Below, piece by piece: positions 9,942-19,393 of a stretch of 64,000 nt of DNA (position 1 is its first letter; each line of letters opens with the position of its first letter). The stretch spans positions 62,001 to 126,000 of the forward strand of contig JAGAPR010000003.1 in NCBI GenBank assembly GCA_017623155.1. Reading direction: 5' to 3'. The position numbers and the translations under genes are program-made. The notes below the pieces were generated by a model. The model ran no database searches. It was not told the origin of the DNA and saw only the letters and a program-made list of their open reading frames with translations. The DNA is from Prevotella sp. GTDB taxonomy: Bacteria > Bacteroidota > Bacteroidia > Bacteroidales > Bacteroidaceae.

Positions 9942-10386
9942 TTAATATATCTTAACGCTGTTAACATCTCTGATATTATATTTACAAAATAAGGCCTCAT
10001 AACTGCGTTCTTTTCAAAAAATAATTTCCTCGGCCGAAAAAACGCAGTTTTAGAGCATTTCACGCAAAGTATTGTCTGTCAACCATTTACCTACAAAACC
10101 TACCTTCCCTACTCTCCCTACCACCCCTCCTCTTTTCCAATTAGGCCGTAATTGCATTCCAATTAGGCCGTAATTGGAACGCAATAAGGCCGTAAATGCA
10201 ATGCAATTACGGCCTTATTGCAAGGCAAAAACACCCCAAAAGCACCATCAAACCCGAATAATTGCATCCCAAGCATCAAATAATGATACGGAAATGTCAA
10301 TTAAAATTTTCGGCTTTTTCTATTTGGTGACTTCAAGTCACACTTTTTGCGTTTAACAAATACCTCTCGGTTTTCACATTCATTAA
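9942..10386 (+). repeat. Dispersed four-dyad element, copy 2
   Basis: Full-length forward copy between two convergent genes. Its left flank (9942-10136) contains a conserved AACGCA/TGCGTT pair around an A/T-rich loop. The array at 10137-10221 is four 19-bp dyads (10137, 10159, 10181, 10203) with 3-bp spacers ATT, AAC and AAT. The right flank holds the perfect palindrome GTGACTTCAAGTCAC (10327-10341). The 470-bp intergenic region has no credible gene. Confidence 0.9.
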
Positions 10387-10406
10387 GGAATTACACCCTA
10401 CCGCCA

Positions 10407-12386
10407 TCAAAAAGTTGTGGGGCCTATCACCACGCCGCCGTTGGGCTGGATGGTGACTTTCTGTTTGCCGCCGGCGCCCACTTTCGTTTCTTTGAACAAT
10501 GTTTCGGCTTCGATTTCCGTCTTGGCGGGCTTGTCGCTGAGCACGCGCACGGACTTGCCGGCAAGCATGGGCAGATTGAGAGTGAGGGAGAGCGGCTTGT
10601 CGGTGGCGTTCATTGCGGCCACATACCAGCGGTTGCCGGAGCGGCGGGCGATGACGACATGGCGGCCGGGATAGCCGTCAATGAAGCGGGTCTCGTCCCA
10701 TGCGGAGGGCACGCCGCGCAGAAAGTCGAGCACGGGCGCGGAAAGCTCGGCGAGATTGTTTGGTTGCAGGGCTATGCACTGTATGCTGCTTTGGTTTACT
10801 ATCGCGGCGGCAAGTTCGAAAACGTCTGTCGTGTGGCGCGGATGACGGCGCTTGTTGTCGCGCGACATGCGGCTGTTCATTATCGTTCCGCCCCAGTCCA
10901 TTGCCGCCACGGCATTGCGACAGAAAGGATGGAGGGTGAGGTCGAAAGCCTCGCGACGTGCATGCGTGTCGGAGAAATACACATTCTCGGAGGCCAGCAC
11001 GGCCTCGGATGCCACGAAGTTGGGATACATGCGCTCCCAGCCGCGCGGCAGTGTGCATCCGTGGAATATCACTTGCAGGCCGAAATCGTTGGCATCGGTG
11101 AGAATGTCTTCATAGAGTTGCATGGTGTGTTGCTTGTCGCCGCCGAAGAAATCGACCTTTATTCCCTTCACGCCGATGCTCTTCATCCACTGCATCTCGC
11201 GTCGGCGGGCCGATACGGTGGCCATCCTGTGCTTCGGGGTCTGCGGCGCGTCATTCTCAAAACCGTTTGAGTTGTACCACAGTAGCAGGCTCACGCCCTT
11301 TGAGCGGGCGTAATCGCTGAGCCGGGCAATGCCGTCGCGGCCGATGTTGGTATCCCAACAGCCGTCGACGAGACAATATTCGTAGCCCATTGCGGCCGCT
11401 ACATCGATGAAAGCCACTTGGTCTTTATAGTTTATCGAGTTGTCCTGCCACACGAGCCAGCTCCATGTGTACCGGCCCGGGCGGTATTTCTCGGAGGCGG
11501 CGTATTGCGGAGCAACCACGTCGTAGGCCACGGTGGTCTCCACAATAGGGCGCAGGTTGTCGGCCACGGTGAGCGTTCGCCACGGCGTGGAGCCGGGCAG
11601 CGCCATGCCGGCCGTTGTCGTACCCACGCCGTTGGCCTCGCCCTGCATGGGAAAAGCCACGGTATAGCCCGACGCCGGGTCGTAGTCGCTCAGATGACAA
11701 CCCACATAACCGCCCGTGGTACCAGTCTCGCTGACGAGCACCCAACCGCTGTCGCCCACATGGAAAAGACATGGAAAGGTATAGCCGCGGCCGTATTGCG
11801 AGCGCGCCGTCATGGGAGCATCGGCACTGAACAGTTCTTCATAACTCGGTTTGGTGCGCTTCCACCCTATCATCGGGTCGGATTGTGGAGAGATAAACGT
11901 GGTTGTGCCGTCGGGAAGACGGAAAGCCGTGGCCTCGCTCTCCACCACCATGCACGCGGTATCGCCCTGCATGGGAAACGAATATCTGAAAGCCACGTCG
12001 TTGTCCGACACCCGGAAGTTTATCGTCATGCGCTGCCGCCGCGCATTTTCGTAGTCGACATCGAGCGTGTTGGCACGGTAATGTATCACCGAAGCCTTGG
12101 CATTGGCCATCGTATAGGCAGTGTCAATCTTTGCGGAAGAGTGTCCCGTCTGAGTGAGCCCCATGCTGAAATCGCCGATATCGGCCCGCAGACCGAGTGC
12201 CGAACGCTCAATCATCGTGCGGCCGTCGTAGGCCACGGAGTAGAACACACGGCCGCCATCGTCTGTGACTGTCACCGTCAGCCGTCCGTCGGGCGATGCC
12301 ACTTCGAGCGCAAAAGCCGACACACAGGCCGCAAGCGCCATAACCATCGATAATAATTGTCTCATATATTTTCGTTTTATTGTCAT
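10407..12386 (-). CDS. Glycoside hydrolase family 97
   Basis: Secreted or periplasmic glycosidase of 659 residues; GH97 members are alpha-glucosidases or alpha-galactosidases. Signal peptide near residues 8-26 (MRQLLSMVMALAACVSAFA); M8 (12365) is an equally plausible start. Then comes a GH97 N-terminal beta-sandwich (LEVASPDGRLTVTVTDDGGRVFYSV), the central barrel with LVDGCWD and GIKVDFFGG, and a C-terminal beta domain. The Asp in KVDFF lies where the retaining subgroup carries its nucleophile, which hints at a retaining, alpha-galactosidase-like member; this is tentative. No SusC/D genes adjoin it. Confidence 0.92.
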   Translation of the reverse strand: MTIKRKYMRQLLSMVMALAACVSAFALEVASPDGRLTVTVTDDGGRVFYSVAYDGRTMIERSALGLRADIGDFSMGLTQTGHSSAKIDTAYTMANAKASVIHYRANTLDVDYENARRQRMTINFRVSDNDVAFRYSFPMQGDTACMVVESEATAFRLPDGTTTFISPQSDPMIGWKRTKPSYEELFSADAPMTARSQYGRGYTFPCLFHVGDSGWVLVSETGTTGGYVGCHLSDYDPASGYTVAFPMQGEANGVGTTTAGMALPGSTPWRTLTVADNLRPIVETTVAYDVVAPQYAASEKYRPGRYTWSWLVWQDNSINYKDQVAFIDVAAAMGYEYCLVDGCWDTNIGRDGIARLSDYARSKGVSLLLWYNSNGFENDAPQTPKHRMATVSARRREMQWMKSIGVKGIKVDFFGGDKQHTMQLYEDILTDANDFGLQVIFHGCTLPRGWERMYPNFVASEAVLASENVYFSDTHARREAFDLTLHPFCRNAVAAMDWGGTIMNSRMSRDNKRRHPRHTTDVFELAAAIVNQSSIQCIALQPNNLAELSAPVLDFLRGVPSAWDETRFIDGYPGRHVVIARRSGNRWYVAAMNATDKPLSLTLNLPMLAGKSVRVLSDKPAKTEIEAETLFKETKVGAGGKQKVTIQPNGGVVIGPTTF

Positions 12387-12656
12387 TATATGCCTTGATT
12401 ATGCGGGTGATAACGATTGATACCCGATTGCAAAGATAATGCTTTTACGGCAAAAGATGATATAAACGACGATAAAAGCAGTGGTTATATGAGATAAAAC
12501 GAGCCTCAACAGGCAATTTACATAATGCAAAAAGACACCGGGAAGAAGGCACAGACGGAAACATCATAGGAAACCGGCAAAACACGGGCAAGGCTTCGCC
12601 AAAGCACGGATAATAAAAAAGTAGGACTTTTATTTCGCTTCCTCGTTTTTTTACAG
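12387..12656. other. Intergenic region upstream of GH97 and tRNA-Arg
   Basis: No gene seen. A minus-strand TATCTTTG box (12431-12438) is a likely promoter for the GH97 gene. The remainder is A-rich and unremarkable. Confidence 0.45.
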
Positions 12657-12664
12657 TAACTTTG
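12657..12664 (+). promoter_or_regulatory. -7 box of tRNA-Arg
   Basis: TAACTTTG fits TAnnTTTG, 25 bp upstream of the mature tRNA 5' end. Confidence 0.6.
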
Positions 12665-12689
12665 CAATTGAAATCGATTAATGGTGGTT

Positions 12690-12761
12690 GCCCTGATAGT
12701 TCAATGGATAGAATAGCTCTCTCCTAAAGAGTAGATCCGAGTTCGATTCTCGGTCGGGGTA
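12690..12761 (+). tRNA. tRNA-Arg (anticodon CCT)
   Basis: Folds into a full cloverleaf. The acceptor stem GCCCTGA pairs with TCGGGGT, with G-U pairs at its ends. The anticodon stem is GCTCT/AGAGT around the loop CTCCTAA, giving anticodon CCT for AGG codons. The T arm is CGAGT-TCGATTC-TCGGT's usual form and the discriminator base is A at 12761. CCA does not appear to be encoded. A promoter box lies just upstream and a strong hairpin terminator follows. Confidence 0.93.
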
Positions 12762-12794
12762 CAATACGATTTAAAAAGATTTTTTCATAATGTG

Positions 12795-12831
12795 GCATGA
12801 TGTCGTTGTGAAACGATATCATGCTTTTTTA
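12795..12831 (+). terminator. Terminator of tRNA-Arg
   Basis: A 13-bp stem (GCATGATGTCGTT paired with AACGATATCATGC, one G-U) and a 4-base loop, followed by TTTTTT. Confidence 0.8.
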
Positions 12832-12889
12832 TGCTCATCCGCCATTTTGAGCGGCATATATCGGGCCTGTGGAAAATCTTTGGATACAA

Positions 12890-12933
12890 AAAGACACAAA
12901 AAAAGCCGCCACATCTGTCACAGACGCGGCGGC
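12890..12933 (-). terminator. Terminator of secDF
   Basis: On the minus strand a GCCGCC/GGCGGC-based hairpin (12905-12933) is followed by a run of seven T. It lies about 80 bp past the secDF stop codon. Confidence 0.7.
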
Positions 12934-13010
12934 CGCCAAATTATATATAAAATCGTATTAGTTATTTCTCTTTATCATAAATCGTAACATTCGTACACTT
13001 ACGGATGCCG

Positions 13011-16000
13011 TTATGCCTGTACATTCTCTTCGTTCTTGATGCGCTTGCCCATGATGATGTAGGCAAGAGGAGCGGCGATGAAGATGGAAGACAGCGTTCC
13101 GAACACAACACCGAGCAACATCGCGAACGAGAAGCTGCGTATGCTGTCGCCACCGAGGATGAAGATGCAGAGCAACACAATCAAAGTGGTGACAGATGTA
13201 TTGATGGTACGCGCCAGAGTCTGGTTCAACGAGTCGTTGAACAACTGCTGACGGTCGCGCTTCGGATAGAGGTTGAAGTTCTCGCGTATACGGTCGAACA
13301 CAACCACCTTATCGTTGATAGAGTATCCGATAACTGTCAGTATGGCTCCGATGAACGTCTGGTCTATCTCGAGCGACATTGGCAGAATGCCCCAAAGAGC
13401 GGAATACAGACCGATGACCACGAGGGCATCGAGCGCAAGGGCTATTGTAGAGCCGAACGAATAAGCGATGTTGTGGAAGCGGAGAAGGATATAGAGGAAG
13501 ATGGCTATCAACGCGAAAATGACGCTGACAACGGCTCCGTGAGTGATATCCTTGGCCACAGACGGACCTACTTTCGTACTGCTGATAATCGAACCGCCGG
13601 CACGCACATCGGGATTTTTGAAGTCGTCAACACTCTTCTGCGTGACGAAACCGGCCTTTGAAAGCGAGTTGTAGAGTATTGTCTCTGCCTCATCGTCCAC
13701 GTTCGGGTCGTTGGATTCTATCTTATAGTTTGTCGATATACGGATTGTCTTGCCGTCGGTACCGAGAGCTATGACGCTGACATTGGCCTCGCCGAACGCT
13801 CCCTGCAATACAGGACGGATTTGTTCCGGCTCAACACTCTGCTCAAGCTTTATCACATAGTTGCGGCCTCCGGTGAAATCGATGCTCTTGCTGAGTCCTC
13901 TCACACCGAGACATACGGCGAACAACACGGCTGCAACGCCCCAAATGATAAACGACTTCTTGGCCGAGCCCATGAAGTTGAACGACGTGTTCTGCAACAT
14001 GTTGCGCGAGAATGACGTTGAGAATGTGAGGTTCAGCCACTTGTCGCGGCTCATCTGATGCTCGTAAACAAGGCGAGTCATGTATACGGCCGTGAAGAAC
14101 GAACAGCAGATACCTATTATCAACGTAGTGGCAAATCCACGGATGGGACCTGTTCCGAACACATACAGGATGACACCGGTAATCACCGAAGTCAGGTTTG
14201 AGTCGAAAATGGCCGAGAAAGCGTTTGCATATCCTTTCTTCATTGCCTCGCGAACATTGAGACCGGCACGCAGCTCTTCTTTCGTGCGCTCATATATCAG
14301 CACGTTGGCATCCACCGCCATACCGAGCGAAAGCACGATACCGGCGATACCCGGCATGGTAAGCGCGGCTTGGAACGAGGTGAGGATACCCAAAGTGAAG
14401 AAGAGGTTGAACAGCAATGCGATGTTTGCCATCATACCCGGAATGACGTTATAGAGCACGAGCATGTAGATCATCAGCAGCACAAAGGCCACGATGAACG
14501 AGATGACACCCTGCTGTATAGACTGTGCACCGAGCGAAGGACCTACCACTTCTTCCTGTACTATGCGCGTAGGAGCGGGCATCTTACCTGAGTTAAGTGT
14601 GTTTGCGAGGTCTTTCGTGTCCTCTATCGTGAAGTTACCGGTAATCTGTGAGTCGCCGCCGGCAATCTCTCCGTTGACGCGCGGAGCGCTATATACGGTG
14701 CCGTCGAGCACGATGGCTACCGCACGGCCGATGTTTTGCTTCGTTATCTGTGCCCAACGGCGTGCGCCGTCGGTGTTCATCTGCATTGACACACAGGGGT
14801 GTCCCATCTGCTCGAAACCGTCTTTCGCGTTTACAATCACGTCTCCTTCAAGCGGAGCGCGCCCCGACGGCTCTGTAACTTTGATGGCATGAAGCTCGAA
14901 TATCTCCGCACGCTTGTCGAATTCTGCGGGTTTCGCGCTCCAGAGGAGTTTCAAGTCGGCGGGCAACACCTGACGTGCAACATCCGAATAGATAATCTTG
15001 TTCACTGCGGCGGTATCGCGGGCAACGGCATAACCGACCACGCTCAGGCTCTGACCCTGCGAGGGTTGGAACACCGAGAAGAGCGGATTTTGCTTCTTCA
15101 ACAGCTCTGTCTGATTTGCCTTGTCTGCCTTTCCGTCCTTTTTATCCTTTGCACCGAGTGCTGCAGCGAGACTTGCTTTTGCCGTGTCAGCCTTTGTCGT
15201 GTCCTCGGCCAAGGCCTTGTCTGCCTCTGCCGGAGCCACGGTTGCGGTATCGGCGACATCGCCTACGGCTGCAAACTTCTGGTTAAGCTGGGCAAGGAGG
15301 GGTACGATTTCCTGACTGTTGTATGTCTCCCAGAATTCAAGATTGGCACTACCTTGGAGCAGTTTGCGCACACGCTCCGGCTCACGAACGCCCGGCATCT
15401 CTACCATGATACGTCCCGAGCTGCCTTCGAGCTTCTGGATGTTGGGCTGAACAACACCGAACTTGTCGATACGGTTGCGCACTACGTTGAACGAATTGTC
15501 AACGGCAGACTCCACTTCGGCACGCAGGGCACGCTCCACTTCGGCGTCTGTGCTTTGTGTGCTCACCTTTCCTTTCATCTGCTGCGTGGCAAATATCTCG
15601 GCCAGACGATGACCGGGAGCATTCTGTTTGTAATACTTGATAAACAGGGAGATGAAGTCTTGCTGGCTTGTTTCTTCCTCTTTCTTGGCCTGTTCCATTG
15701 ATTTTACGAACGCGGCATCAGTCTTGTGGTCTGCGAGTACTGCCACAACATCGGGCACCGAGACTTCAAGAATTACGTTCATACCACCCTTCAAGTCAAG
15801 TCCGAGACCGATTTCCATCTCGCGACATTGTTTCAATGAGTAAGTTCCGAAATACACTTTCTCGTTTTTCAGCGAGTCGAGATATTCCCGTCCGGCCTCT
15901 TCTCCCATTGCGGCAGCCTTGTTTTCATAGTGGCGTGTCACGAAAGAGAACGACAGATAGAATATGCACACAAGCATGAGGAGAAGTGCGATAAACTTTA

Positions 16001-16019
16001 CAATTCCTTTGTTCTGCAT
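13011..16019 (-). CDS. secDF: Fused protein-export membrane protein SecDF
   Basis: Inner-membrane accessory of the Sec translocon that uses the proton gradient to finish export. The 1002 residues fuse SecD (first ~620) and SecF (rest), as is usual in Bacteroidetes. SecD shows one N-terminal membrane segment, GLDLKGGMNVILEV (the DLxGG signature), a large periplasmic region with an Ala/Lys/Asp-rich linker near 260-310, and a five-helix bundle with SLGMAVDANVLIYER. SecF begins near FNFMGSAKKSFIIWG, has the DFTGG motif, and ends with a helix bundle containing TVIGYSINDKVVVFDRIREN. Monocistronic, with its own promoter box and terminator. Confidence 0.97.
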   Translation of the reverse strand: MQNKGIVKFIALLLMLVCIFYLSFSFVTRHYENKAAAMGEEAGREYLDSLKNEKVYFGTYSLKQCREMEIGLGLDLKGGMNVILEVSVPDVVAVLADHKTDAAFVKSMEQAKKEEETSQQDFISLFIKYYKQNAPGHRLAEIFATQQMKGKVSTQSTDAEVERALRAEVESAVDNSFNVVRNRIDKFGVVQPNIQKLEGSSGRIMVEMPGVREPERVRKLLQGSANLEFWETYNSQEIVPLLAQLNQKFAAVGDVADTATVAPAEADKALAEDTTKADTAKASLAAALGAKDKKDGKADKANQTELLKKQNPLFSVFQPSQGQSLSVVGYAVARDTAAVNKIIYSDVARQVLPADLKLLWSAKPAEFDKRAEIFELHAIKVTEPSGRAPLEGDVIVNAKDGFEQMGHPCVSMQMNTDGARRWAQITKQNIGRAVAIVLDGTVYSAPRVNGEIAGGDSQITGNFTIEDTKDLANTLNSGKMPAPTRIVQEEVVGPSLGAQSIQQGVISFIVAFVLLMIYMLVLYNVIPGMMANIALLFNLFFTLGILTSFQAALTMPGIAGIVLSLGMAVDANVLIYERTKEELRAGLNVREAMKKGYANAFSAIFDSNLTSVITGVILYVFGTGPIRGFATTLIIGICCSFFTAVYMTRLVYEHQMSRDKWLNLTFSTSFSRNMLQNTSFNFMGSAKKSFIIWGVAAVLFAVCLGVRGLSKSIDFTGGRNYVIKLEQSVEPEQIRPVLQGAFGEANVSVIALGTDGKTIRISTNYKIESNDPNVDDEAETILYNSLSKAGFVTQKSVDDFKNPDVRAGGSIISSTKVGPSVAKDITHGAVVSVIFALIAIFLYILLRFHNIAYSFGSTIALALDALVVIGLYSALWGILPMSLEIDQTFIGAILTVIGYSINDKVVVFDRIRENFNLYPKRDRQQLFNDSLNQTLARTINTSVTTLIVLLCIFILGGDSIRSFSFAMLLGVVFGTLSSIFIAAPLAYIIMGKRIKNEENVQA

Positions 16020-16076
16020 TTTGTTTATTATGTTATTTTAATTATTATTTTCCTTGATTATATGTAATTTAGCTTG

Positions 16077-16107
16077 CAAATATAGCTATTTTTTCACAGT
16101 ATGAAAA
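16077..16107 (-). promoter_or_regulatory. Promoter of secDF
   Basis: TATATTTG on the minus strand (16077-16084) matches the -7 box. TTTC (16103-16106 read in reverse) stands 18 bp upstream, near the -33 position. Confidence 0.6.
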
Positions 16108-16133
16108 ATTTATTGCCTTTTTTCGTGTTTTTT

Positions 16134-17222
16134 TTAGGGTTTATCCCGCATTTTTATCCAACAGGAGATGGGATAATGGTCGGAAGCGTCTATTTTGTTA
16201 TCCACGGAGCAATTATAGGGCGTTAAGTCGTTGGAGCACATTATATTGTCTATTCTCACGAAAAAACCTTTCTGATTATACGATATTCCGAGACCTCTGC
16301 CTGTGGCCACGAAGCAGTCCGTGAGCCCTTCGGCCACCGTGCGCCGGGCATACGAGATGGGGTTGTCGTTGAAATCGCCGCAAACGATAATCGGATATTG
16401 CACATGGTCTTCGATGTAGGCATGCACGGCGTCGGCCTGCGGTGCGCGCAGGCACACGGCGTCACTGAGTTTGAACAGCAGTTTCTTCGACTCCTCGCGG
16501 GCCGTGTCGCCGCCCATTTCGCCTTTCAGCATGGTCTTGTATCTGTCGCGCTCGGCGATGGAGAGGTGGTTGCTTTCAAAGTGGTTGTTTATCACTATCA
16601 GCGTGTCGCCGCCCGTTTGCAGGTAATATGCCACGCTGCCGTTGCCCCGCGAGTCGTATGCGATGCGCTCCTTTCGCAGTATCGGGAAGTGTGTGTATAT
16701 TCCCACGCCGTTCATTGCCGTGTCGCCCACATGCGTGGTGTCCATGTATTGGTATATCTCCTTGTAGCGTGCGAGTGTTCCCCGCCACCAGTCAATGTCT
16801 TCTTGCAGGCACACGATGTCGGCCTTGCTTTCCTTGATATAGTCGTATATCATGTCGAACGAGTCGTCGTAGCGCGGTTTCCCGCTATATGCCTGTACGT
16901 TATACGACAGTATCTTTATCACGTTTCCGTCCGGAATTTCCGACGGGGTGTTCAGCGGCATGTACACGCTTACGGGCTGATATGCCAGTATATATCCTAT
17001 AACAGGTATGAGGGCATACTTCAACTTGAACACGAGCCAGAAGAAAAGGAAAGCGAGATTTATCAACAGGAAGACGGGAAATGCCAGTCCGAGACACGAA
17101 AGCACGGAGTGGCTGACCGGGTCGAAGCGGTCGGCATTGCCCACAACGAGCATCACCGCGACGGTGGCCACATTGGCTCCGGCCACCATTCGCAGCGTAA
17201 ATGTTTTCATCTGCTTAATCAT
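16134..17222 (-). CDS. Endonuclease/exonuclease/phosphatase-family membrane protein
   Basis: A 362-residue protein with about three N-terminal membrane helices (residues ~10-95) and a C-terminal EEP domain outside the membrane. Metal-dependent phosphodiesterase motifs are visible: YNVQAYSG, CLQEDIDWW, NNHFESNHL, CGDFNDNP and SDHYPISCW. The family covers nucleases, phospholipases and phosphatases; the substrate cannot be deduced. The start codon overlaps the end of the rhomboid gene by 8 bp, so the two are translationally coupled. M6 (17207) is an alternative start. Confidence 0.85.
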   Translation of the reverse strand: MIKQMKTFTLRMVAGANVATVAVMLVVGNADRFDPVSHSVLSCLGLAFPVFLLINLAFLFFWLVFKLKYALIPVIGYILAYQPVSVYMPLNTPSEIPDGNVIKILSYNVQAYSGKPRYDDSFDMIYDYIKESKADIVCLQEDIDWWRGTLARYKEIYQYMDTTHVGDTAMNGVGIYTHFPILRKERIAYDSRGNGSVAYYLQTGGDTLIVINNHFESNHLSIAERDRYKTMLKGEMGGDTAREESKKLLFKLSDAVCLRAPQADAVHAYIEDHVQYPIIVCGDFNDNPISYARRTVAEGLTDCFVATGRGLGISYNQKGFFVRIDNIMCSNDLTPYNCSVDNKIDASDHYPISCWIKMRDKP

Positions 17223-18141
17223 TGTTGCTGCTGTCGAAGAGTTTTTTCTTCTCTTCCTTTGTCAAGCTGTCGTATCCGCTCTTGCGTATTTTGTCGAGTA
17301 TACGGTCTATCTCGTCCTGCTCCGCTTTCTTGCGGGCGTTGTATTCCATGTCTGTCTCTTTCGCCCCGCCCTCTTCGGCGTGCATGGTGGTGTCAGATTT
17401 CGGCTTGTGCTTGTCGAAGTTGCGCTTCAAGCTGTCGAAAAATCCGCGCCCGCCGTCGCTGCCGTATACATAATACGGGTGCTTGCGCCAGTATTTTATC
17501 AGCATGAAACCGAACAGCATGCCGCCCAGATGTGCCATATGGGCCACGCCGTCGCCGCGCGAACCGAGCGCCGACCACAGTTCTATGAACACATAGAACA
17601 TCACGAGCCACTTGGCTTTTATCGGCACGGGAAGCGGGAAGATGAACATTCTCTCGTTCGGAAACAGCATTCCGAAAGCGAGCAATATGGCGTATACGGC
17701 ACCCGAGGCGCCTATCGTGGTCCATAAGTTGAGCTGTCCGGAGAGCATGTTTCCGATATGGAATAACTCCACAACTCCCACAACGGGCTCCTGCGCGCTG
17801 ACCATAAAATAGAAAGAGCCCAACTGTGCCAGCTCCTGCATGATGCCCGCCCCTACTCCGCACACCATATAGTAGAGCAGGAAACGGCGCGGCCCCCACA
17901 CGCTTTCTATCACGCATCCGAACATCCACAGCGCGAACATGTTGAAGAGCAGGTGCATGAAACCGGCATGAAGGAACATATATGTCACCAACTGGTAAAT
18001 CCGGAAGTCGCTCGCCATGAAGAAGTGGAGTCCGAACAACGATGCCAGATCCACGCCGCGCAATGCCAGTACCTGCGTGGCAAGGAACACCAATATGTTT
18101 ATTATCAACAGATTTTTTGTTATCGGCGGAATATTGCGCAT
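17215..18141 (-). CDS. Rhomboid-family intramembrane serine protease
   Basis: A 308-residue polytopic membrane protein. The catalytic serine is Ser147 in GASGAVY and the histidine is His204 in HMAHLGGMLFGF. The HLLFNMFALWMFG segment (~63-75) is the conserved helix 2 motif. The last ~80 residues are a charged cytosolic tail. Rhomboids cut transmembrane substrates within the bilayer; partners are unknown. Overlaps the EEP gene downstream by 8 bp. A minus-strand TAATTTTG box (18193-18200) lies 51 bp upstream. Confidence 0.93.
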   Translation of the reverse strand: MRNIPPITKNLLIINILVFLATQVLALRGVDLASLFGLHFFMASDFRIYQLVTYMFLHAGFMHLLFNMFALWMFGCVIESVWGPRRFLLYYMVCGVGAGIMQELAQLGSFYFMVSAQEPVVGVVELFHIGNMLSGQLNLWTTIGASGAVYAILLAFGMLFPNERMFIFPLPVPIKAKWLVMFYVFIELWSALGSRGDGVAHMAHLGGMLFGFMLIKYWRKHPYYVYGSDGGRGFFDSLKRNFDKHKPKSDTTMHAEEGGAKETDMEYNARKKAEQDEIDRILDKIRKSGYDSLTKEEKKKLFDSSNND

Positions 18142-18192
18142 ACCTTATAATATATATTTCCTAAATTAGACATAAACCATTTAAAACGCCCG

Positions 18193-18200
18193 CAAAATTA
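18193..18200 (-). promoter_or_regulatory. Putative -7 box of the rhomboid/EEP operon
   Basis: TAATTTTG on the minus strand fits TAnnTTTG. No convincing -33 box at the usual distance. Confidence 0.45.
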
Positions 18201-18282
18201 CGAAAAATATCCGTCAAACAGCACTTTAACGCCCTTACAGCAAATATTTTTGCATAAAAATGTCACTTTTTTAGTTTTTTTG

Positions 18283-18313
18283 TTTGTATTCTGAATTGTT
18301 TACCCTATATTTG
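18283..18313 (+). promoter_or_regulatory. Consensus promoter of the HU gene
   Basis: TTTG at 18283-18286, a 19-bp spacer, then TATATTTG at 18306-18313: an exact match to the Bacteroidetes consensus TTTG-N19-TAnnTTTG. It overlaps the longer reading frame that opens at 18284 and so fixes the start at 18368. Confidence 0.85.
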
Positions 18314-18367
18314 CCACGTAAAAGGGTACAATTATATTTTATACATCAATATTCAATTAAAAAGATT

Positions 18368-18640
18368 ATGAACAAGACAGAATTAATCGAGAAGATTGCG
18401 GCAGGCTCAGGCCTTCCCAAGACCGACGCAAAAAAAGCACTTGACGCGACTGTTGCCGCCATCAAAGACGCTCTCATTGCAGGTGACAAAATTGCCCTCA
18501 TTGGCTTTGGTACATTCAGCGTTAACGAGCGCCCCGCTCGCGAAGGTATCAATCCCGCCACTAAGGAGAAGATCAAGATTGCCGCAAAGAAAGTGGCAAA
18601 GTTCAAGGCCGGCTCAGAATTGGCAGACGCTCTGAACTAA
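18368..18640 (+). CDS. HU-family DNA-binding protein
   Basis: A 90-residue nucleoid protein with the full HU/IHF fold: MNKTELIEKIAAGSGLPKTDAKKALDA at the N-terminus, KIALIGFGTFSVNERPAREGINPATKEKI spanning the DNA-binding arms, and a C-terminal helix. It bends and compacts DNA without strong sequence preference. The frame is open from 18284, but the consensus promoter and the standard HU N-terminus place the start at 18368. Single gene, ending in a strong hairpin. Confidence 0.96.
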   Translation: MNKTELIEKIAAGSGLPKTDAKKALDATVAAIKDALIAGDKIALIGFGTFSVNERPAREGINPATKEKIKIAAKKVAKFKAGSELADALN

Positions 18641-18657
18641 TCAAGATAACAGAAGAA

Positions 18658-18701
18658 CAAAATTCCGGGGAGTATCGACTTGATGCTCCCCGGAATTTTT
18701 T
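18658..18701 (+). terminator. Terminator of the HU gene
   Basis: Stem AATTCCGGGGAG / CTCCCCGGAATT (about 18661-18697) followed by TTTTT. Confidence 0.85.
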
Positions 18702-18779
18702 ATGCCTCTGCCGCCGATAATCATTCAACATGCGCTGTCTGTGAAATAGGCATCCGTCTTAACTCACGAACGCGGCTTA

Positions 18780-19217
18780 TTGCTTAAAATAACCAAAACC
18801 TTGTTAATTTTTTCAGGACTCACATGCTCTGAGAATGCGTTTTTTCAAAAATATTTTCCCGAGGCCGCAAAAAACGCAATTTTAGAGCGTTTTGCGTAAA
18901 ATATTGTCTGTCAACATCTTACCTACAAAATCCACCATCCCTACGCCCCCTACACACCCTCTTCATTTCCAATTAGGCCGTAATTGCATTCCAATTAGGC
19001 CGTAATTGGAACGCAATAAGGCCGTAAATGCAATGCAATTACGGCCTTATTGCAGAGCAAAAACACCCGAAAATCACGCTCGGCCCCGAATAATTGCAGT
19101 TCAACCTCAAAATAATGACACAAAAATGTCAATTTAAATTCTCGGCTTTTTCTAAACGGTGACTTCAAGTCGCACTTTTTATTTTAACAATCGCCCCTCG
19201 ATTTTCACATTTATTTA
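18780..19217 (+). repeat. Dispersed four-dyad element, copy 3
   Basis: Forward copy. The array at 18969-19053 is four 19-bp dyads (18969, 18991, 19013, 19035) with spacers ATT, AAC and AAT. The right-flank near-palindrome GTGACTTCAAGTCGC is at 19159-19173. The rest of the 18.70-19.39 kb gap holds a short unit at about 19218-19300 that matches, in reverse complement, the sequence at about 34836-34885. No gene is seen in the gap. Confidence 0.9.
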
Positions 19218-19393
19218 AAAACAAAGAGCGCAAAGATTTTTTTGAATTTAGAATTTAATCTGTTTTGGCACACCATCTTTACAATTCGCAATTCAATAAT
19301 TTGCTGCTGCAAATATTTTTTATTAATATTGCAGCGGATATGCGTTTCCGGCGCAAAAAAACATGATATAAAACAAAAAAACAAGATACATAT

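Noticed and set aside
18780-19217. Dispersed element as an insertion sequence
   Set aside because: No ORF for a transposase in any copy and no clear target duplications; at most a MITE-like unit.
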